Shown: positions 50,299 through 59,876, numbered from the stretch's first letter. The stretch is DNA of 64,000 nucleotides from Paenibacillus mendelii (GCF_024498075.1 NZ_JANHOF010000008.1:186001-250000); one strand, 5' to 3'. The notes: generated from the letters alone by a model not told the origin. Translations and numbers: made by a program.

Positions 50299-52578
50299 CT
50301 ACATGCTGTTTAATTTCCGGTATTCGCTGGGCGTCATCCCTTCTGCTCTTCTGAACTTCTCGATAAAATTGGAGACGCCGACATAGCCGTTGCGAACGAT
50401 TATGTCTTTGATCGGGCTGTTCGTAGTCTTCAGCTCTTTCTTGATTTCCTCCAGACGCAGCATCCCCGTGTAATGGGTGAACGTGCTGCCGGTCTGATCT
50501 TTAATAAATCGACTCAGGAACGATACCGACAATCCGAAGTGCTCCGCTACTTTCTCCAAGCTTAGGTCATAGGATTGAAACTGCTCATGGATGTACGCTA
50601 ACACCTGATCGCGAAGACCTTTATTCTTATTCTCACGGTTCTGTTCGACTGCCTCACATATCTCCTCGACAAGTCGTTTTAATTTCTCATCAAACTCAGC
50701 AAGCGTCACGAACATCAAGGCTTCCTGAATGCTCTTGTAGAAATCGCCGACCTTCATCACACTGACGGTCTTATACACAGTGTTGATGATATCCGAGCAC
50801 ATACATTTCAACAGCAAGAGCGAACGTTCCTTCTGAGATATACCCCTCATCATGGATTGCAAGGAATCCAGGGCCACTTGCCGATCCCCTTGCTTTAAAC
50901 CTTGTATGAAACGCATCTGTTCTTCTGCCGGATACCAGGTGCTATCCTCCTGCCAATGCACAATGTCCTCGAAGATGAGGCATGAACCGGCTGACGATTT
51001 CAATTCATACTCCTGGGCAGCGGACGCTTCGACATAAGAGCGATTCATATGCTGGATTTGTTCGTATACTCGTCCAAGTGCTATAGACGGAGAAAATCCG
51101 AAACGATCCGATATGGCTTGAATCATGTTCATCGCGATTTCTCGCTGATCTTGCTTCAGCTCCCCCTCCGCCTTGAACTGAACGATAACGGCAAATACCT
51201 TATTCGGCATCATTTCCACACCCAGCCGAATCGTCCCTTGTTCTTGACCAACCTCCAAATATTGCTGAAGCTGGATACGCTTGGCTGCAGGCAGCGTGGG
51301 GCAATGATGCATGGATACAAGCAGAACAAAGAAGTAACCGCCGGTAAGGGGCATCTGGAGCGAATTCAAGATCTGATCGAGCTCTTCTCCTGAACGGTAG
51401 TCGCCTTTTAACAATCTATGGACGAACTGATCTCTGACATAAGGACGTTGTACCTTGATTTGGTGCACTAAATCCCGATGATCCTCCATGGCCGTTTCTA
51501 ATGTGTCGCTGATCCACTTCAGCTCATTGCTCCTGGATGCACTACCACCTATTCTCCCATTAGGTTCAAATGAACCGAGAACCTGCCTTAATCTTCGTAT
51601 TGGCCGGTAGTGCATAAGGGAGAACGCCAATATGATTGCCAAGCCAGCGATCAGCAGGCAAATAAACAGCCAGAAGATGAATGTTTTCTTCTCAATTACT
51701 CTGCCGAGGAACTGGTCTGTCGGCATCATCATCATCATCGACCATGACGTTTGCTCGGATGTCACTTCAATCATGGAAAACCGCTGATCGCCAATCATGA
51801 TGTTCCGAATCGGCTCCGAGCGGTCACGGTCCAATAAGGCCGTAATCTCCTCCGGTTGAATTCGAACCCCTTTACTGCGGTTAGCCATCAATTGATTCTT
51901 CGAATCCAGAATAAATACGCTTCCGTTGAAATCGCCGAGCAGATTTTCAATCAGGCTTGTTAGCGTCTGCTCTTTGACTTGAAACAAGACCGTTCCGTAA
52001 GCTGCCGTTCCATTAGCTGGTATAGGATACGCGTAGGTCAGCATTCGGTTTGTTTCTGTTCGATTGACGAATACCGTCTCGGCGGGTCTGACTGCCTTCT
52101 GATCCGACTCCTTCACCAAGTCCAGTAGGTCCTCTTTCCCTTTATCATCCAGACGGTAGATCTCTCTTGTCAATACATCCAGTGAATAGGTGCCGGAAGA
52201 AGTATAGATCATATCGCCATCCCGATAGTACAGCAGAACCTCCTCAGCAATCAGCGTATTCGCTTTATATTTGCCAAGTTCCTGAACAGCTTCCATCGCA
52301 TAGTAATCATTCGTCCTCAAGAAGAAAGGCGTCAAGCGGTGATCATACGATATTTTCACAGCGGTTTGCTCCAGACCCTTCATTTGGCGGTCGATCATCT
52401 CTTTCACTTGATTCAAATTATGCAGGTTGGAGGATTCGATCTCTGCTTGCAAGTTAATAACTGCATTCTGGTACATCATGCCGCCCAGCACGACACTCGG
52501 GATGAAGAAAACAAGCAGGAACGACCCTACGTACAGAAAGAAAACCTTGGATTTCGTTAGTTCGACCCACCTTTTCAC
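50299..52578 (-). CDS. Membrane-bound AraC-family transcriptional regulator
   Basis: A 759-residue one-component regulator. GTG start at 52578 (GAGGTGG 5-6 bases upstream). Transmembrane helix 1 (~10-32), an extracellular sensor (~35-295), helix 2 (FIFWLFICLLIAGLAIIL), a cytoplasmic linker, and a C-terminal double HTH (~660-759; LSLEKVAEHFGLSVSFLSRF, IKDIIVRNGYVGVSNFIEKF). This layout is typical of Paenibacillus sugar loci, where such regulators sense an external ligand and switch on the adjacent binding-protein/permease operon. Here the targets would be the genes at 42765-50020, directly downstream. Confidence 0.93.
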   Translation of the reverse strand: MKRWVELTKSKVFFLYVGSFLLVFFIPSVVLGGMMYQNAVINLQAEIESSNLHNLNQVKEMIDRQMKGLEQTAVKISYDHRLTPFFLRTNDYYAMEAVQELGKYKANTLIAEEVLLYYRDGDMIYTSSGTYSLDVLTREIYRLDDKGKEDLLDLVKESDQKAVRPAETVFVNRTETNRMLTYAYPIPANGTAAYGTVLFQVKEQTLTSLIENLLGDFNGSVFILDSKNQLMANRSKGVRIQPEEITALLDRDRSEPIRNIMIGDQRFSMIEVTSEQTSWSMMMMMPTDQFLGRVIEKKTFIFWLFICLLIAGLAIILAFSLMHYRPIRRLRQVLGSFEPNGRIGGSASRSNELKWISDTLETAMEDHRDLVHQIKVQRPYVRDQFVHRLLKGDYRSGEELDQILNSLQMPLTGGYFFVLLVSMHHCPTLPAAKRIQLQQYLEVGQEQGTIRLGVEMMPNKVFAVIVQFKAEGELKQDQREIAMNMIQAISDRFGFSPSIALGRVYEQIQHMNRSYVEASAAQEYELKSSAGSCLIFEDIVHWQEDSTWYPAEEQMRFIQGLKQGDRQVALDSLQSMMRGISQKERSLLLLKCMCSDIINTVYKTVSVMKVGDFYKSIQEALMFVTLAEFDEKLKRLVEEICEAVEQNRENKNKGLRDQVLAYIHEQFQSYDLSLEKVAEHFGLSVSFLSRFIKDQTGSTFTHYTGMLRLEEIKKELKTTNSPIKDIIVRNGYVGVSNFIEKFRRAEGMTPSEYRKLNSM

Positions 52579-52706
52579 AGCAGCCACCTCGATATAATGA
52601 AAACCTTTTCTTTTTTAATTATAGCATAAATGATTCGAGAGAAATGGAACCTGCGCGGCCCCCTCCCGAAAGGTAGAATAGCTAGGTTTAGCCCCATTTA
52701 TATACG

Positions 52707-52728
52707 AAAAAAGCCCCCTGCGGGGGGC
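52707..52728 (-). terminator. Terminator of the MFS gene
   Basis: GCCCCC-CGCA-GGGGGC followed by TTTTTT on the minus strand, about 35 bases after the MFS stop. Confidence 0.92.
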
Positions 52729-52760
52729 CCTGAATTCTTCTTCCTTCATTTCCGTATTGC

Positions 52761-53996
52761 TTATTCCAATCCCCGCACCTTATCATCCTTCGGCAGAAGA
52801 ATCGCCAGTACGCCAAGCAGCGGCAGGAAGGCGCATAGCTTCATGATGAAGGCAATGCTCGTTTCATCCGCCACCATACCGAGCGCCGCCGAGCCCAGAC
52901 CCCCGATGCCGAAGGCAAGTCCGAAGAATAGTCCCGATACAAGCCCAACCTTCCCCGGCATAAGCTCCTGCGCATAGACGACAATGATTGAGAACGCCGA
53001 TGATAGAATAAATCCGGCCAGAACGGCTAAAACTCCGCTCCAGAACAAATTGCCATACGGCAATAAGAGAGAGAACGGCGCCGTTCCCATAATTGAGAAC
53101 CAGATGATATTGCGCCGTCCGAACCGGTCCGCCATCGGACCGCCTAAGAATGTTCCTGCAGCTGAAGCTGCTAAAAACGCGAACAGAAACCACTGGGCAT
53201 GACTCACGCTAACACCGTAGTCGTCGATCAGGTAGAACGTGTAATAGCTCGTGATACTAGCCATATAGACTTGTTTCGATACGACTAGAAAGACGAGAAC
53301 GACGATCGCCCACATCACCTGATTGCTCGTCAGCACACTCTTGGCGGCTCCCGCAGCCCGCGGCTTAACGGCCTTACGCAGTATGAGCTGCTGTGCACCG
53401 TACCAGCGGGCCACATACAGCTGGATGGCGATGGCTGCGGCTGCGGCGAACGCGAACCAGATGACGCCGAACTGGCCTAGGTGAACGAACAGCACCGCCG
53501 TCATAATCGGACCTAATGAGCTTCCGATATTGCCGCCCACTTGAAAGATCGACTGTGCAAGTCCGCGCTTGCCTCCCGCTGCAAGGTACGCCACCCGCGA
53601 TGATTCCGGATGGAAGATCGCGGAGCCTATCCCAATCGAAGTCACGGCAAGCAAGATCAGCGCATAATACGGGGCCAATGCGAGCCCAACGATGCCGACC
53701 AGCGTAAAACAAACGCCGATCGGCAGAATCATCGGCATCGGCCTGATATCGGCATAACGGCCGATGATCGGCTGCAGGACCGAAGCCGTCAGGTTCATCG
53801 CCAGTGCGATCAACCCGATCTGGGTGTAACTGAGACTAAGCTCATCCTTCAGGATTGGGAAGAGCGCGGACACCGTCGATTGCATGGTGTCATTCAAGAG
53901 ATGAACGATGCTGATGGCAAATAGAATCGGGAACACCGTTGCTGAAGCCGCGGCGGTTATTGGCGCCGCTTGGTTAACTGCTAGTTTGGTACCCAT
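52761..53996 (-). CDS. MFS exporter, fosmidomycin-resistance (Fsr) like
   Basis: A 411-residue major-facilitator protein with about twelve helices. The family motif GRYADIRPMPMILPIG follows helix 2, and the second half has GGPMADRFGRRNIIW. SIVHLLNDTMQSTVSALFPI and IGIGSAIFHPESSRVAYLA are characteristic of the Fsr (fosmidomycin resistance) branch. The ribosome binding site for ATG 53996 is poor, so the start is uncertain. Likely proton-driven efflux of a small molecule; the substrate in this host is unknown. Monocistronic with its own terminator. Confidence 0.92.
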   Translation of the reverse strand: MGTKLAVNQAAPITAAASATVFPILFAISIVHLLNDTMQSTVSALFPILKDELSLSYTQIGLIALAMNLTASVLQPIIGRYADIRPMPMILPIGVCFTLVGIVGLALAPYYALILLAVTSIGIGSAIFHPESSRVAYLAAGGKRGLAQSIFQVGGNIGSSLGPIMTAVLFVHLGQFGVIWFAFAAAAAIAIQLYVARWYGAQQLILRKAVKPRAAGAAKSVLTSNQVMWAIVVLVFLVVSKQVYMASITSYYTFYLIDDYGVSVSHAQWFLFAFLAASAAGTFLGGPMADRFGRRNIIWFSIMGTAPFSLLLPYGNLFWSGVLAVLAGFILSSAFSIIVVYAQELMPGKVGLVSGLFFGLAFGIGGLGSAALGMVADETSIAFIMKLCAFLPLLGVLAILLPKDDKVRGLE

Positions 53997-54430
53997 AGGA
54001 CGTTATGCTGCACTTCCCTCACTGTGATCGTCTACGAGAAACGGATCTCATTTTATGCTTACTATAGCACAGATTTTAGGAGGGCGGCGTTAGTCTGGCA
54101 TATTTTTTCTAACCCTTCTGGAAACTCGTTTATACCTGATCTGTCTGGATTGCTAGATGCGCAAGCCAGTTCAGTTCTTTCCATTGAAGCCATATCTGAC
54201 CCAACCGCTTACTCGTTTAACGGAAGCTTCACCTTCAGATCCGGGTACAGTCCTCCTCCTCCCTTGATAACTATATAACAATCGAGAGGCGCTTTTGGGA
54301 CATTATTCATGCATGTGCAGCAAAAAGAAACGAAAGACCTATACAAAACCAAACATCCCCGCCTCAGGTTGGAGACGGAGATGCTTGGTCAACGTTTTGG
54401 TTAACGTTTGGTGATCGCAGCTCCCACGTG
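53997..54430. other. Intergenic region, no gene recognised
   Basis: Holds a possible terminator for the downstream minus-strand gene at 54352-54387 (AGCATCTCCG pairing with CGGGGATGTT, then TTTGGTTTTG on the minus strand). A short + frame at 54024-54278 lacks a ribosome binding site. Confidence 0.45.
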
Positions 54431-55837
54431 TTAATTATCAGACAGAACGTGAAGCTGGATCAGCCTCCCCTGACCCGGATAACTGCCTGCGATCATGCCG
54501 GTCGTCCAGCCTTCGACCTTCATGCCAGCCTTCAGCTCCGCTGCTTCCATCTTCTCCCCGGTCGATTTCCGTATGATGACCGCATCCTCAGTGAAAGACC
54601 CCCACAAGGCATCCTGCACTGGGTTTTCATACCCAATTAAATGATCAGGATTCTCGATCAGAATTCTGCCGTTCTTGTCAATTTCTTTGATGTATCCGGC
54701 AATGCTAGGCTTATTCTCGTTTATCGTATCGGTCTCGATCCTCAGTGGAAAGAATCTGCCTGTCAGCTCATAGATCGCTTGCTTTAACCGTTCCTGTTCT
54801 TCTGCAGGCAGCGGTTCACGATGTTCTCCGATTCGCCTTACATAATGGATCAATTCATGATTCTGAATATCTGTAGCAATCGGCTCCACACCAAGACGGG
54901 TAAGCACTTCCAATTGGTCGGGAAACAGCTTCACCACTGTGTTTTCCATTGCACGATCGAATGCATGATCTGCCGGATATACAGGTATGTTCCTGTCTTG
55001 GTAGATCGGCGTCGCCCGGAACAGAACATAGGACGATTGGAAGGGAACGGTAAAGTCGAGTGATATTTGCTCGGTCCCATCTGTGGCTCTTGTTGCCTTT
55101 CCATCCCAGTCGATCGTTCGCTCATGCACGCTTCCCTTGATGTCTTTCACGATAATATTGAAAATGGTATCATCCGCATGTCGATCTTTGCCATTCACCC
55201 GGTCTACTGTAAGGGACAGCTGAACCGATGAACGGCCTTTCTGATCGCGAAGCGTTATTTGCTTTAATGCGGTCGGAACGAATGGGTAGGCCGGGTCTGC
55301 CATGATATGCGGGTAGTCATAGACAGGATTGTCCGGATCGCCGATCCCTGGCAGCAGCCGCCGCTCTACCGGATCCATAACGGCCAGCACCTTGCGGCCT
55401 CCCTCTGAGCGAAGCTCATACCGGTAGGAAGGAAGGCCTTGGAGGATCGGTGTAATCGGTGCGAAGAACGTTCCGCCGATCACTTCGGGAGCGGGGTAAG
55501 TCACCTCCGGCAAATCCTCTTCCTTACCCGCCATTGGCTGACCGCTTCGAATATCGATAGCCTCGTCCTGACTTGACCTGATCTGCACCAATTTTTCCTT
55601 ACCGGAATATTGAATCGTCGCTCCCAAAGCTGCAGCAAATGAACGGAGCGGTACCATCATGCGGTTCTCCTTCACGTAAGGCGCGCTGTCCCCCGGGAAC
55701 AGCACAAAATAATTGTTCATCAGCAGCGGTATCGGCTGGCTGCCCTCCCCTGACGGCTTCGGCTTGGCAGGCGGCATAACCGCGGCGGTTAGAACGAACA
55801 GCGATACGATTAGTCCGGTTACTATAACTTTCCTCAT
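54431..55837 (-). CDS. Secreted protein with copper amine oxidase N-terminal domain
   Basis: A 468-residue exported protein (MRKVIVTGLIVSLFVLTAAV signal). Residues ~42-90 form the copper amine oxidase-like N domain (YVKENRMMVPLRSFAAALGA, the usual PLR motif), and a second copy-like part (GGTFFAPITPILQGL) follows at ~125-150. The rest (~190-468) is unassigned, with a DRNIPVYPADHAFD stretch and a C-terminal small beta domain (MKVEGWTTGMIAGSYPGQ). GGAAGGAG precedes ATG 55837. Despite the name, no amine oxidase catalysis is implied; this domain serves extracellular binding in Firmicutes. Confidence 0.87.
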   Translation of the reverse strand: MRKVIVTGLIVSLFVLTAAVMPPAKPKPSGEGSQPIPLLMNNYFVLFPGDSAPYVKENRMMVPLRSFAAALGATIQYSGKEKLVQIRSSQDEAIDIRSGQPMAGKEEDLPEVTYPAPEVIGGTFFAPITPILQGLPSYRYELRSEGGRKVLAVMDPVERRLLPGIGDPDNPVYDYPHIMADPAYPFVPTALKQITLRDQKGRSSVQLSLTVDRVNGKDRHADDTIFNIIVKDIKGSVHERTIDWDGKATRATDGTEQISLDFTVPFQSSYVLFRATPIYQDRNIPVYPADHAFDRAMENTVVKLFPDQLEVLTRLGVEPIATDIQNHELIHYVRRIGEHREPLPAEEQERLKQAIYELTGRFFPLRIETDTINENKPSIAGYIKEIDKNGRILIENPDHLIGYENPVQDALWGSFTEDAVIIRKSTGEKMEAAELKAGMKVEGWTTGMIAGSYPGQGRLIQLHVLSDN

Positions 55838-55939
55838 TATGGACTCCTTCCAACGCTAAATTTTTCCATATATTCCTATGTAGACGCAAAAGAACGGATA
55901 TGGTTGCGGTGAAAATGAATGGAGGGTTGCCAGATTCCA

Positions 55940-56580
55940 GTGTATACAGACTCGCTCACCTGCGACAATACGAGCCGTAACGCCCTTTTTGGGTGTTATA
56001 GCAGCGGAAACCGGGTGGGGGCTACGGTTACCATCGCTGATACGGTAGAAAAGGGCGTTACAGACTTTCTCACCTGCGACAATGTGAACCGTAACGCCCT
56101 TTTTAGTCGTTACAGCAGCGGAACCCGGGCAGGGGCGGCGGTTTTCATCGCTGGTACGGTAGAAAAGGGCCTTACGGACTCTCTCACCTGCGACAATGTG
56201 AACCTTAACGCCCTTTTTAGGCGTTACAGCAGCGGAAACCGGGCGGGGGCTACGGTTACCATCGCTGGTACGGTAGAAAAGGGCCTTACGGACTTTCTCA
56301 CCTGCGACAATGCGAACCGTAACGCCCTTTTTGGGCGTTACAGCAGCGGAAACCGGGCGGGGGCGGCGGTTACCATCGCTGGTACGGTAGAAAAGGGCCT
56401 TACGGACTCTCTCACCTGCGACAATGTGAACCGTAACGCCCTTTTTGGGCGTTACAGCAGTGGAATCCGGGCGGGGGCGGCGGTTTTCATCGCTGGTACG
56501 GTAGAAAAGGGCCTTACGGACTCTCTCACCTGTGAAAACGTGAGCCGTAACGCCCTTTTTGGGCGTTACAGCAGCGGAAC
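55940..56580. repeat. Second 114-bp tandem array with GTAACGCCC hairpins (6 units)
   Basis: GTAACGCCC (or TTAACGCCC) begins at 55977, 56091, 56205, 56319, 56433 and 56547, exactly 114 bp apart. Each forms a hairpin GTAACGCC-CTTTTTG-GGCGTTAC, nearly the same as hairpin B of the first array. Each unit also carries a downstream AAAAGGG(C/G)(C/G)TTAC word that could pair with the next unit's GTAACGCCCTTTT, so two alternative folds exist. Sequence between hairpins differs from the first array. Confidence 0.95.
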
Positions 56581-56706
56581 CCTAAGTTCGGCAACGGCGG
56601 TTCTTCGGTGGTTTGGTTCTCCGGCGGTTCTTTCGGTGGTTCTTCGAGAATGCTTCTGCGTGTTCGCCGAAGCTTCTTCGGAGCACCATCATTCCCAAAA
56701 TAACAC

Positions 56707-56747
56707 AAAAAAGCTGCAGGCGCGTATGACGCACCTGCAGCTTTTTT
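56707..56747. terminator. Terminator at the end of the pur operon
   Basis: AAAAAAGCTGCAGG pairs with CCTGCAGCTTTTTT around about 13 bases; A and T runs flank it, so it works in both directions. It is 68 bases past the purD stop. Confidence 0.93.
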
Positions 56748-56815
56748 AAGAAGCGGCTTTTCGAGTACTCGTCGTGAGAGCCGTAATGCCCGTCTCTCAG
56801 CCTCGCTGTAACTCG

Positions 56816-58081
56816 CTATCGAAGCGCTTTGGCTGCAATGTCCGTACGGACATGCATGCCTTCGAAGTGAATCGCGGATACCGCTTCGTATGCGCGCGCA
56901 CGTGCTTCCGCGATGTCACGGCCACGGCCGACGATACCGAGTACACGACCACCGTTCGTGACGATTTGACCATCCTTGTCAGCTGTTCCGGCATGGAACA
57001 CCAATGCGCCCTGCGCTTTGGCTGCTTCCAGCCCCTCGATAACGAGCCCTTTCGGATAAGAAGCCGGGTAGCCCCCTGATGCCGCAATGACGCAGACTGC
57101 CGCTTCATCACTCCATGCGATGTCGAGCTGGTCGAGACGTCCATTCAGTGCAGCGAGAATGATATCAACGAGATCGGTCTTCAGACGCGGCAGCACGACC
57201 TGCGTTTCCGGGTCGCCCATCCGCGCATTGAACTCGATCGTCTTCACGCCATCCTTGGTAATCATCAAGCCCGCGAAGAGAACCCCGCGGAACGGCCGGC
57301 CTTCGCTAACCATCGCCTTAGCCGTCGGCTTAATAATATTCTCGATCGCATCCTCTACGAGAGCCGGATCGATATGGGGCAGCGGAGAATAGGTCCCCAT
57401 GCCGCCTGTGTTCGGCCCTTTATCGTCATCGAATACCGGCTTGTGATCCTGCGCCGGTACCATCGCGCGAACCGTTTCGCCATCAACGAACGCGAGGATC
57501 GACATTTCTTGGCCCTCGAGAAATTCCTCAATAACGACTTGTCCGCCGGACTCCCCGAATACTTTATCCACCATCATGTCGTGCAGCGCCTTCTCCGCTT
57601 CTTCGATCGAGTAAGCGACGGTTACGCCTTTACCGGCCGCAAGACCGTCTGCCTTCACTACAATCGGCGCGGATTGCTCGCGCAAGTATGCGAGTGCTGC
57701 CGCATGATCCGTGAACGTTTCGTATTTCGCCGTTGGAATGTTATACTTCTTCAGCAGATTCTTCATGAAGATCTTGCTGCCTTCGATCTCTGCCGCATTC
57801 TTGCGCGGCCCGAAGGTCGGAATGTTCTGCTCCTCGAACGCATCGACGATCCCGTCCGCAAGCGGATCATCGGGTCCGACCACAACAAGATCGACCGCAT
57901 GGTCGTTCGCGAACGCAATGAGGTCCGCAAACCGGTTAACCGGGATCGGCACGCATTCTGCCAGCTCTGCGATACCCGCATTACCCGGCGCACAGTAAAT
58001 TTGTTTAACCTTATCGCTCTTCGCAAGCGCCCAGACGATCGCATGCTCTCGTCCGCCGCCGCCAATGACCATAATCCGCAC
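56816..58081 (-). CDS. purD: Phosphoribosylamine-glycine ligase
   Basis: A 421-residue ATP-grasp enzyme: step 2 of de novo IMP synthesis (PRA + Gly + ATP to GAR). N-terminal VIGGGGREHA, ATP-grasp motifs KADGLAAGKGVTVA, EEFLEGQEMSILA, DHKPVFDDDKGPNTGGMGTY and FNARMGDPETQVVL are intact. It begins with GTG at 58081 after GGGGAGGG (6 bases). It is the last gene of the pur operon as in B. subtilis, 102 bases after purH. Confidence 0.97.
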   Translation of the reverse strand: MRIMVIGGGGREHAIVWALAKSDKVKQIYCAPGNAGIAELAECVPIPVNRFADLIAFANDHAVDLVVVGPDDPLADGIVDAFEEQNIPTFGPRKNAAEIEGSKIFMKNLLKKYNIPTAKYETFTDHAAALAYLREQSAPIVVKADGLAAGKGVTVAYSIEEAEKALHDMMVDKVFGESGGQVVIEEFLEGQEMSILAFVDGETVRAMVPAQDHKPVFDDDKGPNTGGMGTYSPLPHIDPALVEDAIENIIKPTAKAMVSEGRPFRGVLFAGLMITKDGVKTIEFNARMGDPETQVVLPRLKTDLVDIILAALNGRLDQLDIAWSDEAAVCVIAASGGYPASYPKGLVIEGLEAAKAQGALVFHAGTADKDGQIVTNGGRVLGIVGRGRDIAEARARAYEAVSAIHFEGMHVRTDIAAKALR

Positions 58082-58183
58082 AGGAAACCCTCCCCATAGT
58101 AGACGCCTCCTCGGGCACTTGCCCTATGTCGAGTGCCCGGTGAAGCGTTACGCCTTTATCCCTTTATTGAATCAATATCATCA

Positions 58184-59731
58184 CTAGTGTTTAAAATGAC
58201 GAACGCCCGTCAGCACCATCGCAATGTTATTCGCATTCGCAACGGCGATGGATTCTTCGTCTTTAATCGATCCGCCTGGCTGGATAACAGCCGTAATGCC
58301 GGCTTTAGCCGCCAGCTCCAGCGTATCGCCCATTGGGAAGAACGCATCCGAGGCGAGCACGGCGCCGCGCGCTTTCTCTCCGGCTTGCTCGATCGCAATG
58401 TTGGCGGCACCGACGCGGTTCATTTGACCTGCGCCTACGCCGATCGTCATGTTATCAGCTGCGAGCAGAATCGCATTCGACTTCACGTGTTTCACAACCT
58501 TCCAGCCGAACAGCAGCTGCTTCAGCTCTTCATCGGTCGGTTTGCGGTTCGTGACGACCTTGATATCATCCATCGAGAGGCTGTGCACATCGCTCTCTTG
58601 AACGACCATACCGCCTTCTACGGTTGTTACGAGCCAATCCGGCTGACGTTCCTTCGCCGATTGAATCGTACCGAGCTTCAGCAGGCGAATATTCTTCTTC
58701 TTCGTCAGAATATCCAGCGCTTCCTGCGTAAAGTCAGGCGCAATGATGATCTCCAGGAAAATTTCGCTCAGCAGCTGGGCCGTATCCGCACCGATCGTGC
58801 GGTTCGCTGCGACGATCCCGCCGAAGATCGAGGTTGGATCAGCCTGGTAAGCTTTTTGATACGCTTCATGGATATCTGTGCCGATGCCCACTCCGCAAGG
58901 ATTCATATGCTTCACGGCAACGACAGCAGGCTCTTCGAATTCCTTGACGATGGCAAGCGCCGCATTCGCGTCATTGATGTTGTTGTAGGACAACTCCTTG
59001 CCATGCAGCTGCTCGGCTGTCGTGATATTGCCCGGAGCTGCGAGGGGCTTGCGGTAGAATGCTGCTTTCTGGTGTGGATTCTCGCCGTAGCGAAGGTCTT
59101 GTACCTTCTCGTACGTTACCGTATAGCTCTCAGGAAGCGGATCGCCCTGCAGCTTGGAGAGATAATCCCCGATGAGCGCATCGTAAGCGCCAGTGTGGCG
59201 GAACACTTTGGCTGCAAGACGTTTGCGCGTCTCAAGCGTCGTGTCGCCTGCGCCTTTCACTTCTTCAAGCACGTTCGCGTAATCCGCAGCATCCACCACA
59301 ACGGTGACGAACGCGTGGTTCTTCGCTGCCGAGCGAAGCATCGTCGGGCCGCCGATATCGATGTTCTCGATCGCGTCCTCGTACGATACATCCGGCTTGG
59401 CAATGGTTGCCGCGAACGGATATAAATTGACGACCACGAGGTCGATATAGTCGAGGCCGAGCTCTTTCATCGCTTGCTGGTGCTTCTCATCGTCGCGAAC
59501 GGCAAGCAAGCCGCTGTGAACGGCAGGATGCAGCGTCTTGACGCGGCCGTCGAGAATTTCCGGGAAACCCGTTACGTCCGAGATGCCGACAACCGGTACG
59601 CCTTCTTTTTCGAGCAGGCTCGCTGTTCCGCCCGTCGAAATAATTTGCACGCCCAGTCCCGCAAGCGCCCGTGAAAATTCTACAATGCCCGTTTTGTCCG
59701 ATACACTGATTAATGCTCTGCGAATAGCCAC
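58184..59731 (-). CDS. purH: Bifunctional AICAR formyltransferase/IMP cyclohydrolase
   Basis: A 515-residue enzyme for the last two steps to IMP. N-terminal MGS/cyclohydrolase domain (ALISVSDKTGIVEF, STGGT, GFPEILDGRVKTLHP) and C-terminal transformylase (KHMNPCG, GVGAGQMNRVGA, SDAFFPMGD). Start set at GTG 59731 (AGGAGG 9 bases upstream), which gives the family's usual length; the frame extends to 59779 but without a site. It lies between purN and purD. Confidence 0.97.
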   Translation of the reverse strand: MAIRRALISVSDKTGIVEFSRALAGLGVQIISTGGTASLLEKEGVPVVGISDVTGFPEILDGRVKTLHPAVHSGLLAVRDDEKHQQAMKELGLDYIDLVVVNLYPFAATIAKPDVSYEDAIENIDIGGPTMLRSAAKNHAFVTVVVDAADYANVLEEVKGAGDTTLETRKRLAAKVFRHTGAYDALIGDYLSKLQGDPLPESYTVTYEKVQDLRYGENPHQKAAFYRKPLAAPGNITTAEQLHGKELSYNNINDANAALAIVKEFEEPAVVAVKHMNPCGVGIGTDIHEAYQKAYQADPTSIFGGIVAANRTIGADTAQLLSEIFLEIIIAPDFTQEALDILTKKKNIRLLKLGTIQSAKERQPDWLVTTVEGGMVVQESDVHSLSMDDIKVVTNRKPTDEELKQLLFGWKVVKHVKSNAILLAADNMTIGVGAGQMNRVGAANIAIEQAGEKARGAVLASDAFFPMGDTLELAAKAGITAVIQPGGSIKDEESIAVANANNIAMVLTGVRHFKH

Positions 59732-59876
59732 TACAAATTCCCTCCTATTAGTTGAAGAATCCACTTCTCCACTTTTCACTCACTGCTACAACAGACCGCC
59801 ATGTTCATGCTAAATCCAGCCCGGCACCCCGCATGGACGACAATTTCATAACGTCGGTCACGAGTGTATCCGTGCG

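Larger units (their letters stand above)
55838..56815. other. Gene-free interval with the second 114-bp array and the purD terminator
   Basis: After the promoter side of the copper-domain gene comes the array (55940-56580), a G/T-rich stretch (56590-56690) and the terminator 56707-56747. A 276-codon + frame (55919-56749) runs through it because the unit is 38 codons; it has no good ribosome binding site. Confidence 0.55.

Noticed and set aside
54024-54278. 84-codon + frame between the MFS and copper-domain genes
   Set aside because: No ribosome binding site and no recognisable sequence; start lies at the MFS promoter side.
55919-56749. 276-codon open frame across the second 114-bp array
   Set aside because: Same reason: periodic frame, weak start, ends in the pur terminator. 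No domain seen.
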